NCBI GenBank assembly: GCA_012271065.1
Contig: JAAXHE010000351.1
Span: forward strand, 19,164 to 54,642
Source: Candidatus Latescibacterota bacterium
Lineage (GTDB): Bacteria; Latescibacterota; UBA2968; GCA-2709665
Length of the DNA: 35,479 bases
Direction of reading: 5' to 3'
The position numbers were made by a program, and so were the translations under genes. The notes under the pieces were generated by a model that worked only from the letters and a program-made list of their open reading frames with translations, was not told where the DNA came from and searched no databases. Positions 26,751-33,615 of this stretch are shown here, piece after piece (position 1 is the first letter of the stretch; each line of letters starts with the position of its first letter).

Positions 26751-28232
26751 ATGCCAGGCGGAGACATCGTCCGCATCGGACACCTGAAGACCATCGAGGC
26801 ATTTCAAAGACGCGTCGAGGCCCTCTGTCTGAAGTTGCCATGCGACAGGGACATCCTCGCGGCGCCCGAGTCACCCCTGGCGCACCCGTTTACCTTCTAC
26901 CCGGCATCCATCGGCAATCGGTTTGCCATCCATCCGATGGAGGGATGGGATGGGCTCACCGATGGCAATCCTTCGGATCTCACCCGTCGCCGGTGGCGCA
27001 ATTTCGGACTTAGCGGAGCAAAACTGATCTGGGGAGGCGAGGCGATTGCAGTTCGACCCGAAGCCCGCGCAAATCCCAACCAGCTTTACGCGGCGGACCA
27101 TACCCGGCGCGGCCTCGCCGAACTGCTGGAAATCCTTCGAGCAACCCACCGGCAACACGTTGGCGGCACGGACGACCTGGTGGTCGGGCTGCAACTCACG
27201 CACTCGGGACGGTTCTGTCGGCCCGCGCACGATAGGGGCATGGAACCCCGAATTCTGTACAGGCATCCCATCCTCGATTCCAGGTTCGGCGTGGATCCGA
27301 ATCACCCAGTGATGTCAGACGCGGAGATACGATCCGTAATAGACGACTACATCAAGGCTGCACGAATGGCGGCTGAACTGGGCTACCATTTCGTGGACAT
27401 CAAGCACTGCCACGGGTATCTGGGGCACGAATTCCTGAGCGCCGTCTCACGCGACGGTCCCTATGGTGGCACGCTCGAGAATCGGACCCGCTTTCTCCGG
27501 GAGATTGTACAGGGCATCCGTGCCGTTGCTCCGGATCTCCGGATCGGTGTGCGACTGAGCGCATTCGACTTTGTTCCGTTCCGGCCGGATCCGGAACGGT
27601 CTGACGGTCGCAGGAAGGGGCCCGGCATTCCGGAGGATTTCGACCACTGTCTGCCGTACGCATACGGGTTTGGCGCCAACCCGTCCAATCCCGTTGATAC
27701 GGACCTCACCGAACCCTGTCAGTTTCTGGACTTACTCGAGCGTCTGGATATACGACTGGTCAATCTTTCGGCCGGCAGCCCGTACTACAATCCCCACATC
27801 CAGCGCCCTGCGTACTATCCGCCTTCAGACGGATACCAGCCTCCCGAAGACCCCCTCGTCGGGGTCGCGCGTCAGGTCGACGTCGTTCGGCGAATCAAGG
27901 CGCGGAATCCCAACCTGATTGTCGTGGGTACGGGTTATTCTTATCTTCAGGAATTTCTGCCGCACGTCGCTCAACCACTCGTGCGCGACAAACAGGTCGA
28001 CTTTATCGGTCTGGGCAGGATGGCCCTCTCCTATCCGCAGCTTCCGTTGGACGTCCTCAGGAAAGGAAAACTGAACACCCGTGTACTCTGTCGGACGTTC
28101 AGCGATTGCACGACCGCGCCAAGAAACGGGTTGATATCGGGCTGTTTTCCACTGGATGCATACTATAAAAAAACCCCTGAAGCCAAACGCCTCAGGGAAA
28201 TTAAGAAAGCCGACCGTTCCGGGCAAGGGTAA
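26751..28232 (+). CDS. NADH:flavin oxidoreductase (Old Yellow Enzyme family), long form
   Basis: A 493-residue FMN-binding TIM-barrel oxidoreductase. Family elements in order: an N-terminal [11 protein letters not shown] segment, [28 protein letters not shown] (substrate/FMN region), [32 protein letters not shown] and [11 protein letters not shown]. The C-terminus carries three cysteines in the pattern [19 protein letters not shown]. Similar cysteine-rich tails occur in this subgroup, but the full Fe-S module of 2,4-dienoyl-CoA reductase is absent. The start at 26751 has AGGG 8 bases upstream; an earlier in-frame ATG at 26679 has no ribosome-binding site. It would reduce an activated C=C bond using NAD(P)H. 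Its last 60 bases also form the terminator for the opposing mreC transcript. Confidence 0.87.
   Translation: MPGGDIVRIGHLKTIEAFQRRVEALCLKLPCDRDILAAPESPLAHPFTFYPASIGNRFAIHPMEGWDGLTDGNPSDLTRRRWRNFGLSGAKLIWGGEAIAVRPEARANPNQLYAADHTRRGLAELLEILRATHRQHVGGTDDLVVGLQLTHSGRFCRPAHDRGMEPRILYRHPILDSRFGVDPNHPVMSDAEIRSVIDDYIKAARMAAELGYHFVDIKHCHGYLGHEFLSAVSRDGPYGGTLENRTRFLREIVQGIRAVAPDLRIGVRLSAFDFVPFRPDPERSDGRRKGPGIPEDFDHCLPYAYGFGANPSNPVDTDLTEPCQFLDLLERLDIRLVNLSAGSPYYNPHIQRPAYYPPSDGYQPPEDPLVGVARQVDVVRRIKARNPNLIVVGTGYSYLQEFLPHVAQPLVRDKQVDFIGLGRMALSYPQLPLDVLRKGKLNTRVLCRTFSDCTTAPRNGLISGCFPLDAYYKKTPEAKRLREIKKADRSGQG
28167..28197 (-). terminator. Intrinsic terminator of the mre operon, embedded in an opposing gene
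   Basis: Read on the minus strand, CCCTGA (28197-28192) pairs with TCAGGG (28080-based arm at 28080+ positions 28220-28215 excluded; arms are 28192-28197 and 28215 is not involved), with the second arm at 28175-28180, an inner GC pair on each side, and then seven T residues (28173-28167). It lies about 70 bases after the mreC stop codon and entirely within the 3' coding end of the convergent flavoprotein gene. Confidence 0.82.
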
Positions 28233-28269
28233 AGCGGCGCGCCGCACGGTAGCACGACGCCCGATGCGC

Positions 28270-29079
28270 TCAACCGGGTCTGCCATCCTCCACAGCCGTG
28301 GACTTCAGGACGAAGACTTCCTCCAGATTGAAAAAATCAACACTGGGAATCAGCTGGACTTCTTTGAAAAGTGCCTGATCGTGTTCTCCCACCCGTGATA
28401 CCATGCCAATAGGAAGCCCCTTGGGAAACACACCTCCCAGGCCCGAGGAGATAATCCTGTCGCCTTCGGACACCTCGCTGCGCACAGGCACGTGTTTGAG
28501 AAAAAACCTGCCGTTTTCGCACGTAACGATACCCGAGATCCGCTCATCGCGCTGCACGATCGCGCTCACCCTGCAATTGCGATCCAGCAACAGTTGAACC
28601 ACGGCTGTCTGCGGGTGCACCTCGAGCACGCGTCCGACGAGCCCGTCCGCGGTTATCACCGGCATTCGTTTCCTCACCCCGTCCGTCTCACCCAGATCCA
28701 GAAGCACGGTGTTCAATACGCGGTTCGGGTCCCTGGCGACCACCCTCGCCACCAGATAGGTGCCTTCCGCCTTGGTACGAAAGTCGAGCATCGCACGAAG
28801 CCGGAGATTCTCCATCCGCGCTTCGCGGAGTTCGAGCAATTCGAGCGAGATGCGCAGGTTCTGATCCCGAAGAATACGATTCTCATGGCCAAGCCTGGAG
28901 AGTTCCATCGGCCATGTGAACAATCCGTGCCCGGCTTTCATAAGACCGGTGGCGATGCCCCTCGCCAACGCTACCCCGTCGGAACGGCCGAGCGCCATGA
29001 GACCAAACGACACAAGGACGGCCACGCCCAGTACAACGTAGGCGCCGTGTACACGCAAAAAAACGAACAGCCACTGCAT
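28270..29079 (-). CDS. mreC: Rod shape-determining protein MreC
   Basis: A 269-residue bitopic inner-membrane protein. A short cytoplasmic start is followed by one membrane helix (GAYVVLGVAVLVSFGLMAL, about 12-30), a periplasmic coiled coil (about 58-98, ENRILRDQNLRISLELLEL) and two beta-barrel lobes with the family landmarks VVARDPNRVLNTVLLDLG, MPVITADGLVGRV and SSGLGGVFPKGLPIG. MreC links the cytoplasmic MreB filaments to the elongasome enzymes that build the lateral wall. It follows mreB by 22 bases. The usual next genes (mreD, a PBP2 gene, rodA) are not downstream; the transcript ends at a terminator and the next gene is on the other strand. Confidence 0.95.
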   Translation of the reverse strand: MQWLFVFLRVHGAYVVLGVAVLVSFGLMALGRSDGVALARGIATGLMKAGHGLFTWPMELSRLGHENRILRDQNLRISLELLELREARMENLRLRAMLDFRTKAEGTYLVARVVARDPNRVLNTVLLDLGETDGVRKRMPVITADGLVGRVLEVHPQTAVVQLLLDRNCRVSAIVQRDERISGIVTCENGRFFLKHVPVRSEVSEGDRIISSGLGGVFPKGLPIGMVSRVGEHDQALFKEVQLIPSVDFFNLEEVFVLKSTAVEDGRPG

Positions 29080-29101
29080 CGGTCATCCAAAGCATTATCG
29101 A

Positions 29102-30121
29102 CTACAAAAGCATCTTCTGATACTGGTCGATATTTTCAAGAACACGCCCGGTACCGCGGACAACACAGGTGAGCGGGTCGTCCGCCACGATTACGGGCAA
29201 ACCGGTTTCTTCCATCAGCCTGCGATCCAGTCCCCGCAGCAGCGCCCCGCCGCCCGTCATGATGATTCCCCTGTCCAGTATATCGGCAGCCAGTTCAGGC
29301 GGCGTCTGCTCCAGGGTCTGCCGCACCGCTTCCAGAATGGAAGTCACCGTACCGTTCAGCGCCTCCCGAATTTCCACCGAATCGACAACAATGGTTTTCG
29401 GGATAAAACTCACTGTATCCAGGCCGCGGCACGGATGCTGGAATTCACTGTCCAGCTTCCCGGCGGAACCGATTTCACACTTGATCTGTTCGGCGCTCCT
29501 CTCTCCGACCAGAAGGTTGTGTTTTCGTCTCAGCATCGTGATGATGGCCTGGTTCATCCCGTCGCCAGCTGTTTTGATTGACCTTGAGGTCACGATACCC
29601 GAAAGGGCAATCACCGCGATCTCGGTGGTTCCGCCTCCGATGTCGATGACCATCGACCCCATCGCCTCTTCGACGGGCAGCCCGATACCGATGGCTGCGG
29701 CCATCGGCTCCGTGATGATATACACCTCGCGGGCGCCCGCGCGCTCCGCGGACTCCCTGACGGCCCGCATCTCGACGGCAGTCACCCCGGAAGGCACGCA
29801 GATCACGATCCGAGGACGCACGAGAAGCCTGTTTTTCTGAACCTTTCGGATGAAATGCCGAAGCATCTCTTCCGTCACGTCGAAATCGGCAATAACCCCG
29901 TTACGCAGAGGACGTATAACCTCGATGTCGGGGTTCTGGCGCCCCATCATCTGCTTGGCGTGAGAACCAATGGCAAGTGGCTTGTGGGAATTGCGTTCCA
30001 GCGCGACCACTGAAGGCTCGTCTACCACAATATTCTGACCCTTGACATAAACCAGGGTATTTGCCGTACCCAGGTCGATACCTATGTCGTTGGACAGCAG
30101 TCTGGAAAGAAAAAGTGCCAT
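29102..30121 (-). CDS. mreB: Rod shape-determining protein MreB (bacterial actin)
   Basis: A 339-residue actin homologue that polymerises under the inner membrane and directs cell-wall elongation. Nucleotide-binding landmarks are present: phosphate-1 DIGIDLGTANTLVYVKG near residue 12, VIDIGGGTTEIAV (phosphate-2), EPMAAAIGIGLPVEE, and the adenosine-site IIMTGGGALLRGLD. The N-terminal MALFLSRLLSN could serve as the amphipathic membrane anchor. Length matches the family (about 335-350). It lies 21 bases after the purC relic, so it is likely transcribed from the purN promoter unless an internal one exists; GGGG lies about 11 bases before the ATG. Confidence 0.97.
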   Translation of the reverse strand: MALFLSRLLSNDIGIDLGTANTLVYVKGQNIVVDEPSVVALERNSHKPLAIGSHAKQMMGRQNPDIEVIRPLRNGVIADFDVTEEMLRHFIRKVQKNRLLVRPRIVICVPSGVTAVEMRAVRESAERAGAREVYIITEPMAAAIGIGLPVEEAMGSMVIDIGGGTTEIAVIALSGIVTSRSIKTAGDGMNQAIITMLRRKHNLLVGERSAEQIKCEIGSAGKLDSEFQHPCRGLDTVSFIPKTIVVDSVEIREALNGTVTSILEAVRQTLEQTPPELAADILDRGIIMTGGGALLRGLDRRLMEETGLPVIVADDPLTCVVRGTGRVLENIDQYQKMLL

Positions 30122-30142
30122 AGCGGTTCGATCCCCAGCGGG

Positions 30143-30325
30143 TTAGCCGAGCAACCGATCTCGAACGTCTCGATATTTGTCCAGGGTCTTCTCTGCAATC
30201 TCGTCCGGCAGCTCCGGCGCCGGCGGAGGCTTGTCCCAATCCAGGGTTTCCAGATAGTCACGGACCTTACACCTTGCGAACAGAGGCACGCCGATTAACC
30301 GTGTCTCCGTCAACGCCGTGGCCAT
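30143..30325 (-). pseudogene. purC: purC relic: PurC N- and C-termini joined by an in-frame internal deletion
   Basis: A 60-codon reading frame with GAGGAGG 10 bases before its ATG. Residues 1-23 (LTETRLIGVPLFARCKVRD) match the start of SAICAR synthase, normally ...L-T-E-T-x-L...RGKVRD. Residues 21-60 (VRDYLETLDWDKPPPAPEL, EIAEKTLDKYRD, RLLG) match its end, where long-form PurC proteins read like F-V-R-D-Y-L-E...W-D-K-x-P-P-x-P-x-L-P...Y. The two parts overlap exactly at VRD. The simplest reading is that about 230 codons were lost by recombination between the two VRD-coding sites, leaving the start, stop and frame intact. The ATP-binding and substrate-binding core is gone, so it cannot make SAICAR. 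It sits between purN and mreB; a functional purC should be elsewhere. An assembly error is the main alternative. Confidence 0.8.
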
Positions 30326-30341
30326 GGACGTATTTCCTCCT

Positions 30342-31004
30342 CTAGTTCAATATACGAACCTTCCGGCCATCGACCCTGATTCTTCCCTCCGCGAACAATC
30401 GGATCGCTTCAGCATACAACTCGTGCTCCACGGCCAGTACCCTGCCTGCCAGGGAACCGGGCGTGTCTTCGGGCGAGACGCGGACCCTGCGCTGCAGGAT
30501 GATCGGACCGGTGTCGTATTCCTCCTCCACGAGATGCACCGTCGCTCCGGAAACCTGTGCGCCGCTCCGGACGACGGCTTTGTGGACGCGCTGTCCGTAC
30601 ATGCCCTTGCCGCCGAATGCCGGAAGGAGCGCGGGGTGTATATTGACGATGCGGTTTCTGTACATCTCGAGAGTCACGGGACCGAGCTTCTTCATATAAC
30701 CCGCAAGAACCACCAGATCGACGCCGTGGGAACCGAGCGTTTCAGCGACCGCGCGGTCAAGGGAGCCTGGTCGCGGATGCGTCCTTCCGCTGAGGTGTAT
30801 CGCCGGAACGCACGCACGCCTGGCACGGGCAAGTGCGCCGGATCGGCTATTGTTGCCGATTACGACGCCCACGCGCGCCGGGAGACGTCCCGAAGCGCAC
30901 CGGTCGAGTATCGCCTGCAGGTTGGTCCCGCCTCCCGAGGCCAGCACGCCCAGGCAATAAACGGCATTCCTTCCAGACTGGTTCGCTCTTCCACATTGCG
31001 ACAC
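30342..31004 (-). CDS. purN: Phosphoribosylglycinamide formyltransferase (GAR transformylase 1)
   Basis: A protein of about 220 residues that transfers a formyl group from 10-formyl-tetrahydrofolate to GAR, the third step of purine synthesis. The phosphate-binding ASGGGTNLQAIL is at 22-33. The catalytic Asn121 and His123 lie in NIHPALLPAFGGKGMYG, and Asp164 in EEEYDTGPIIL. The N-terminus is uncertain: the frame opens with a GTG at 31004 that lacks a good ribosome-binding site, and the conserved domain starts near residue 16. It is the first gene of the minus-strand unit purN, purC relic, mreB, mreC. A divergent promoter region separates it from galU. Confidence 0.95.
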   Translation of the reverse strand: MSQCGRANQSGRNAVYCLGVLASGGGTNLQAILDRCASGRLPARVGVVIGNNSRSGALARARRACVPAIHLSGRTHPRPGSLDRAVAETLGSHGVDLVVLAGYMKKLGPVTLEMYRNRIVNIHPALLPAFGGKGMYGQRVHKAVVRSGAQVSGATVHLVEEEYDTGPIILQRRVRVSPEDTPGSLAGRVLAVEHELYAEAIRLFAEGRIRVDGRKVRILN

Positions 31005-31187
31005 GGGGGTTCAGTCCGATGGCTGACGCTGCTACAGATGATTCGGCGGGGAAGATGTACAAACGCGGGAAATCACCGTTCCGGCGGGAACGGCGGCGGG
31101 ACTCGGGGACAAGTGACCCGGCCAAGTCCAAAATAACCCATTGCACGCCCGATGTCAAGGGCTTTACAGGTGAAGTCCAGGCGGCGC

Positions 31188-31234
31188 TAAAGATAAATTA
31201 CACTTGACAACAACGCGACAACATTCCTTATTTA
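31188..31234. promoter_or_regulatory. Divergent promoter region of galU and purN
   Basis: Within a 284-base intergenic region, an AT-rich island carries TTGACA (31204-31209) with TATTTA (31229-31234) for galU on the plus strand, spacer 19. On the minus strand TATCTTTA (31195-31188) is one base from TAnnTTTG and has TTG candidates upstream at spacings of 15 and 23. The two sets interleave, so the promoters may compete. I saw no riboswitch or operator in the rest of the gap. Confidence 0.4.
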
Positions 31235-31288
31235 AACCGATATATGTTAAGTACTTACTCATCTGTCGCACCAAACCGGAGGTCGTCT

Positions 31289-32185
31289 TTGAACATCCGC
31301 AAGGCGGTGATCGCGGCTGCCGGACACGGCAGCCGCATGCTGCCGGCCACCAAGGCCCTGCCCAAAGAGATGATGCCCGTCGTCGATAAACCGGCGATCC
31401 AGTACATCATCGAAGAACTGGTCGAAGCCGGTATCGAAGACATTCTGATCATCACAGGCAGAGGAAAACGGGCGATAGAAGACCACTTCGACCGCAACGT
31501 CGAGATTCACAACGCCCTGAGGAAGCGGGACGACCGCTCGATGCTGGACACCCTCGAACGCATCGAGCAACTTGCCGACATCCACTATCTCCGACAGAGG
31601 GAACTTCTGGGAACCGGACACGCCGTCCTCAAGGCCCGCAGACACATCGGCGACGAGCCGTTCGCCGTTTTGTTCGGAGACGACCTGGTCGTGTCTGGAA
31701 CCCCGTGCATCGGACAACTGATGGATCAGTACGCCATACTCGGCGCCCCGATTCTAGCCGTTAAGGAAGTGGCACGGGAACAGGTCGGAAGCTACGGTGT
31801 GATCCGGTCCGAATCCATCAACGGAGCGCGCCTCGTCAAGGGCCTCGTGGAAAAGCCCGAACCGGCGCGGGCGCCCTCCAACCTCGCTTGCCTGGGTCGG
31901 TATATCTTCGAGCCCGATATTTTCGATTTTCTGAATCGCATCGACCCGGCGGAAAGTGGCGAGTACCAACTGACCGACGCCATTCAACTGATGATCCAGT
32001 CCCGCCCGGTCTACGCTTGTCCGGTCAAAGGGGACTGGCACACGGTTGGCGACCTGCTTTCGTATCTTCAGACGACCGTTGCGCTTGCCCTGACACACCC
32101 CGATGTCGGCGAATCCTTCCGGGAGTATCTGAAAAAAACCGTCCGGCCACCGTCCTCCGACGCCGAAGATTCAAGCGGGGGCTGA
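31289..32185 (+). CDS. galU: UTP--glucose-1-phosphate uridylyltransferase
   Basis: A 298-residue nucleotidyltransferase that makes UDP-glucose from UTP and glucose-1-phosphate, the donor for envelope polysaccharides and lipopolysaccharide cores. The nucleotide-binding start AVIAAAGHGSRMLPATKAL and the KEMMPVVDKPAIQYIIEE block (25-43) are diagnostic, followed by LGTGHAVLKAR, FAVLFGDDLV, GLVEKPEP and GRYIFEPDIF. I place the start at TTG 31289 because GGAGGT lies 5 bases upstream and the resulting N-terminus (MNIRKAVIAAAG) fits the family; the ATG at 31244 has no such site. Its 3' end overlaps the convergent DUF402 gene by 15 bases. Confidence 0.95.
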   Translation: MNIRKAVIAAAGHGSRMLPATKALPKEMMPVVDKPAIQYIIEELVEAGIEDILIITGRGKRAIEDHFDRNVEIHNALRKRDDRSMLDTLERIEQLADIHYLRQRELLGTGHAVLKARRHIGDEPFAVLFGDDLVVSGTPCIGQLMDQYAILGAPILAVKEVAREQVGSYGVIRSESINGARLVKGLVEKPEPARAPSNLACLGRYIFEPDIFDFLNRIDPAESGEYQLTDAIQLMIQSRPVYACPVKGDWHTVGDLLSYLQTTVALALTHPDVGESFREYLKKTVRPPSSDAEDSSGG

Positions 32186-32671
32186 TCCAGCCTCCGCCAC
32201 GGCAAGAATGCCGTCGAAGTCATCCAGAATCTCGTCGACGTGGTCGGCAATTACACGTTCCTGCAGTGCGATCCATTCCGCGTCCTGCCTGCTCAGACCG
32301 TTACGCTGCCTATAGGTCTCCAGATCATCCCGATCAAGTACCGTAAGCCGGCCGTCAGGATCGAACCAGAGATCCAGCATGAGGTCGGTGTAGTCCACGT
32401 GGCGGTCGCCGACGATCAGATTCCTGCATATGTGAAAGAGATGCCCCAGCAGCCGGCCTTCCGGATCGTGCATCTTCCACAATACATACCCCGCTCCGTG
32501 CCGGTAGTATCCGTACGTTACCGATCCGGTGTGTACTGCCAGATCCCCAACCCGACCGGGCCGCGCATTCACATATTTGAGTACCACGTAATCATCGGCG
32601 CGCACAATGGGGTCACAATCGAAAACGGCATCCGGTTTGTCCAGATGCCGCTTAATCTCACGAAATTTCAT
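32171..32671 (-). CDS. DUF402 domain protein (FomD/nucleoside-phosphatase-like)
   Basis: A 166-residue protein with the DUF402 fold. Landmarks are VGDLAVHTGSVTYGYYRHGAGYVLWKMHDPEGRLLGHLFHI, VDYTDLMLDLWFDPDGRLTVLDRDDL and a C-terminal helix rich in D/E. Family members include nucleoside di-/triphosphatases (Ntdp) and FomD, which hydrolyse phosphate esters or anhydrides using the conserved acidic cluster. The start at 32671 overlaps the stop of the upstream membrane-protein gene as ATGA, indicating translational coupling; an extended frame to 32860 exists but would cover that gene. It is last in the operon with the thioredoxin-fold protein and Pcm. The substrate here is not known. Confidence 0.83.
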   Translation of the reverse strand: MKFREIKRHLDKPDAVFDCDPIVRADDYVVLKYVNARPGRVGDLAVHTGSVTYGYYRHGAGYVLWKMHDPEGRLLGHLFHICRNLIVGDRHVDYTDLMLDLWFDPDGRLTVLDRDDLETYRQRNGLSRQDAEWIALQERVIADHVDEILDDFDGILAVAEAGSAPA

Positions 32672-32844
32672 TGCGTAAAAGAACGGGTAAGCAGATAACA
32701 GGACAGCATGGTGCCGCTTGCCACCAGCCAGCACGCCCATTGAAGCAGTTTCGCCCGGCGTCCTTCCATACCGGAAGAAACGGACTGTCCAAGATAGCAC
32801 ACCAGGAACAACAGCGAAATACCGATACCCCAGATCGTGATCAA
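32668..32844 (-). CDS. Small two-helix membrane protein (58 residues, TTG start)
   Basis: A 58-residue frame with a TTG start and AGGAGGA 6 bases upstream, the site itself overlapping the end of pcm. Two hydrophobic segments (MITIWGIGISLLFLVCYLG and LLQWACWLVASGTMLSCYLL) are separated by a short basic loop (GMEGRRAK), giving a helical hairpin in the inner membrane. Its stop codon overlaps the start of the DUF402 gene as ATGA. The strong ribosome-binding site, tight packing and coupled stop argue that it is a real gene. No homologue is recognised. It may anchor or regulate one of its operon partners, but that is speculation. Confidence 0.75.
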   Translation of the reverse strand: MITIWGIGISLLFLVCYLGQSVSSGMEGRRAKLLQWACWLVASGTMLSCYLLTRSFTQ

Positions 32845-32856
32845 GAAATATCCTCC

Positions 32857-33594
32857 TCACTCCTGCGCCTCTCCCGTCATTGGTACAAACCGTACGGGAA
32901 TGACCTGTTCTTCCTTCACGCCATCCTTTTCCTTGACGAGAAGCGTCAAGTGTTGATTAACGGTGCCGACGGGTATCACCATGCGCCCGCCTTCCCGCAG
33001 TTGTTCGACCAGCTTCGGCGGAATATGATCGGGTGCCGCTGTCACAATCACAGCGTCGAAGGGCGCATGTTCCTCCCAACCACGGTACCCGTCGCCCAGG
33101 CGTACGCTGACGTTACCGTATCCCATTCGTTTCAGGCGTTCTTCAGCCTGCCGGGCGAGCGACGGCACGATTTCAATGGTAAATACCTCGCGCACCAGCT
33201 TGGCCAGAACGGCTGCCTGATAGCCGGATCCGGTTCCCACCTCAAGCACGGTCTCATTGCCTTTCAGGTCCAGCAATTCTGTCATTTTAGCCACAATGTA
33301 CGGTTGGGATATCGTCTGGTCTTCACCGATAGGCAGCGCGCCGTCGTCGTACGCGCGTTCCTTGAGGTGTTCGGGCACAAACAGGTGACGCGGCACCCCC
33401 ATCAATGCATTCAACACACGCCGTTCCCTGATCCCGCGACGCTCAATTTGGTTTTTTATCATCCGCTTGCGCATAACGAGAAACCGCGCCTCCTCATCCG
33501 CCGACACGTTCCGTCCGTCCGTCGAATCCGCGCTACATCCGGCGCAAAGTGCCAGCCACAGCGCCTGCAATGCGGCGCCACGCAAGCGATGCAT
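32857..33594 (-). CDS. pcm: Protein-L-isoaspartate O-methyltransferase with an export signal
   Basis: A 245-residue PIMT that methylates isoaspartate in damaged proteins with S-adenosylmethionine. The family opening RMIKNQIERRGI, the SAM motif VLEVGTGSGYQAAVLAKL (117-134), DAVIVTAAPDHIP and GGRMVIPVG are all present. Unusually it begins with a signal peptide ending in a cysteine (LWLALCAGC, Cys20), like a lipoprotein with an imperfect lipobox, so it probably acts in the periplasm or membrane-anchored. GGAGG lies 9 bases before the ATG. It follows the thioredoxin-fold protein by 21 bases, which supports an envelope protein-repair theme. How SAM would reach the periplasm is unclear. Alternatively the signal is uncleaved and only tethers it. 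Confidence 0.92.
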   Translation of the reverse strand: MHRLRGAALQALWLALCAGCSADSTDGRNVSADEEARFLVMRKRMIKNQIERRGIRERRVLNALMGVPRHLFVPEHLKERAYDDGALPIGEDQTISQPYIVAKMTELLDLKGNETVLEVGTGSGYQAAVLAKLVREVFTIEIVPSLARQAEERLKRMGYGNVSVRLGDGYRGWEEHAPFDAVIVTAAPDHIPPKLVEQLREGGRMVIPVGTVNQHLTLLVKEKDGVKEEQVIPVRFVPMTGEAQE

Positions 33595-33615
33595 GGTCTA
33601 CGGCCTCCAGTGGGA

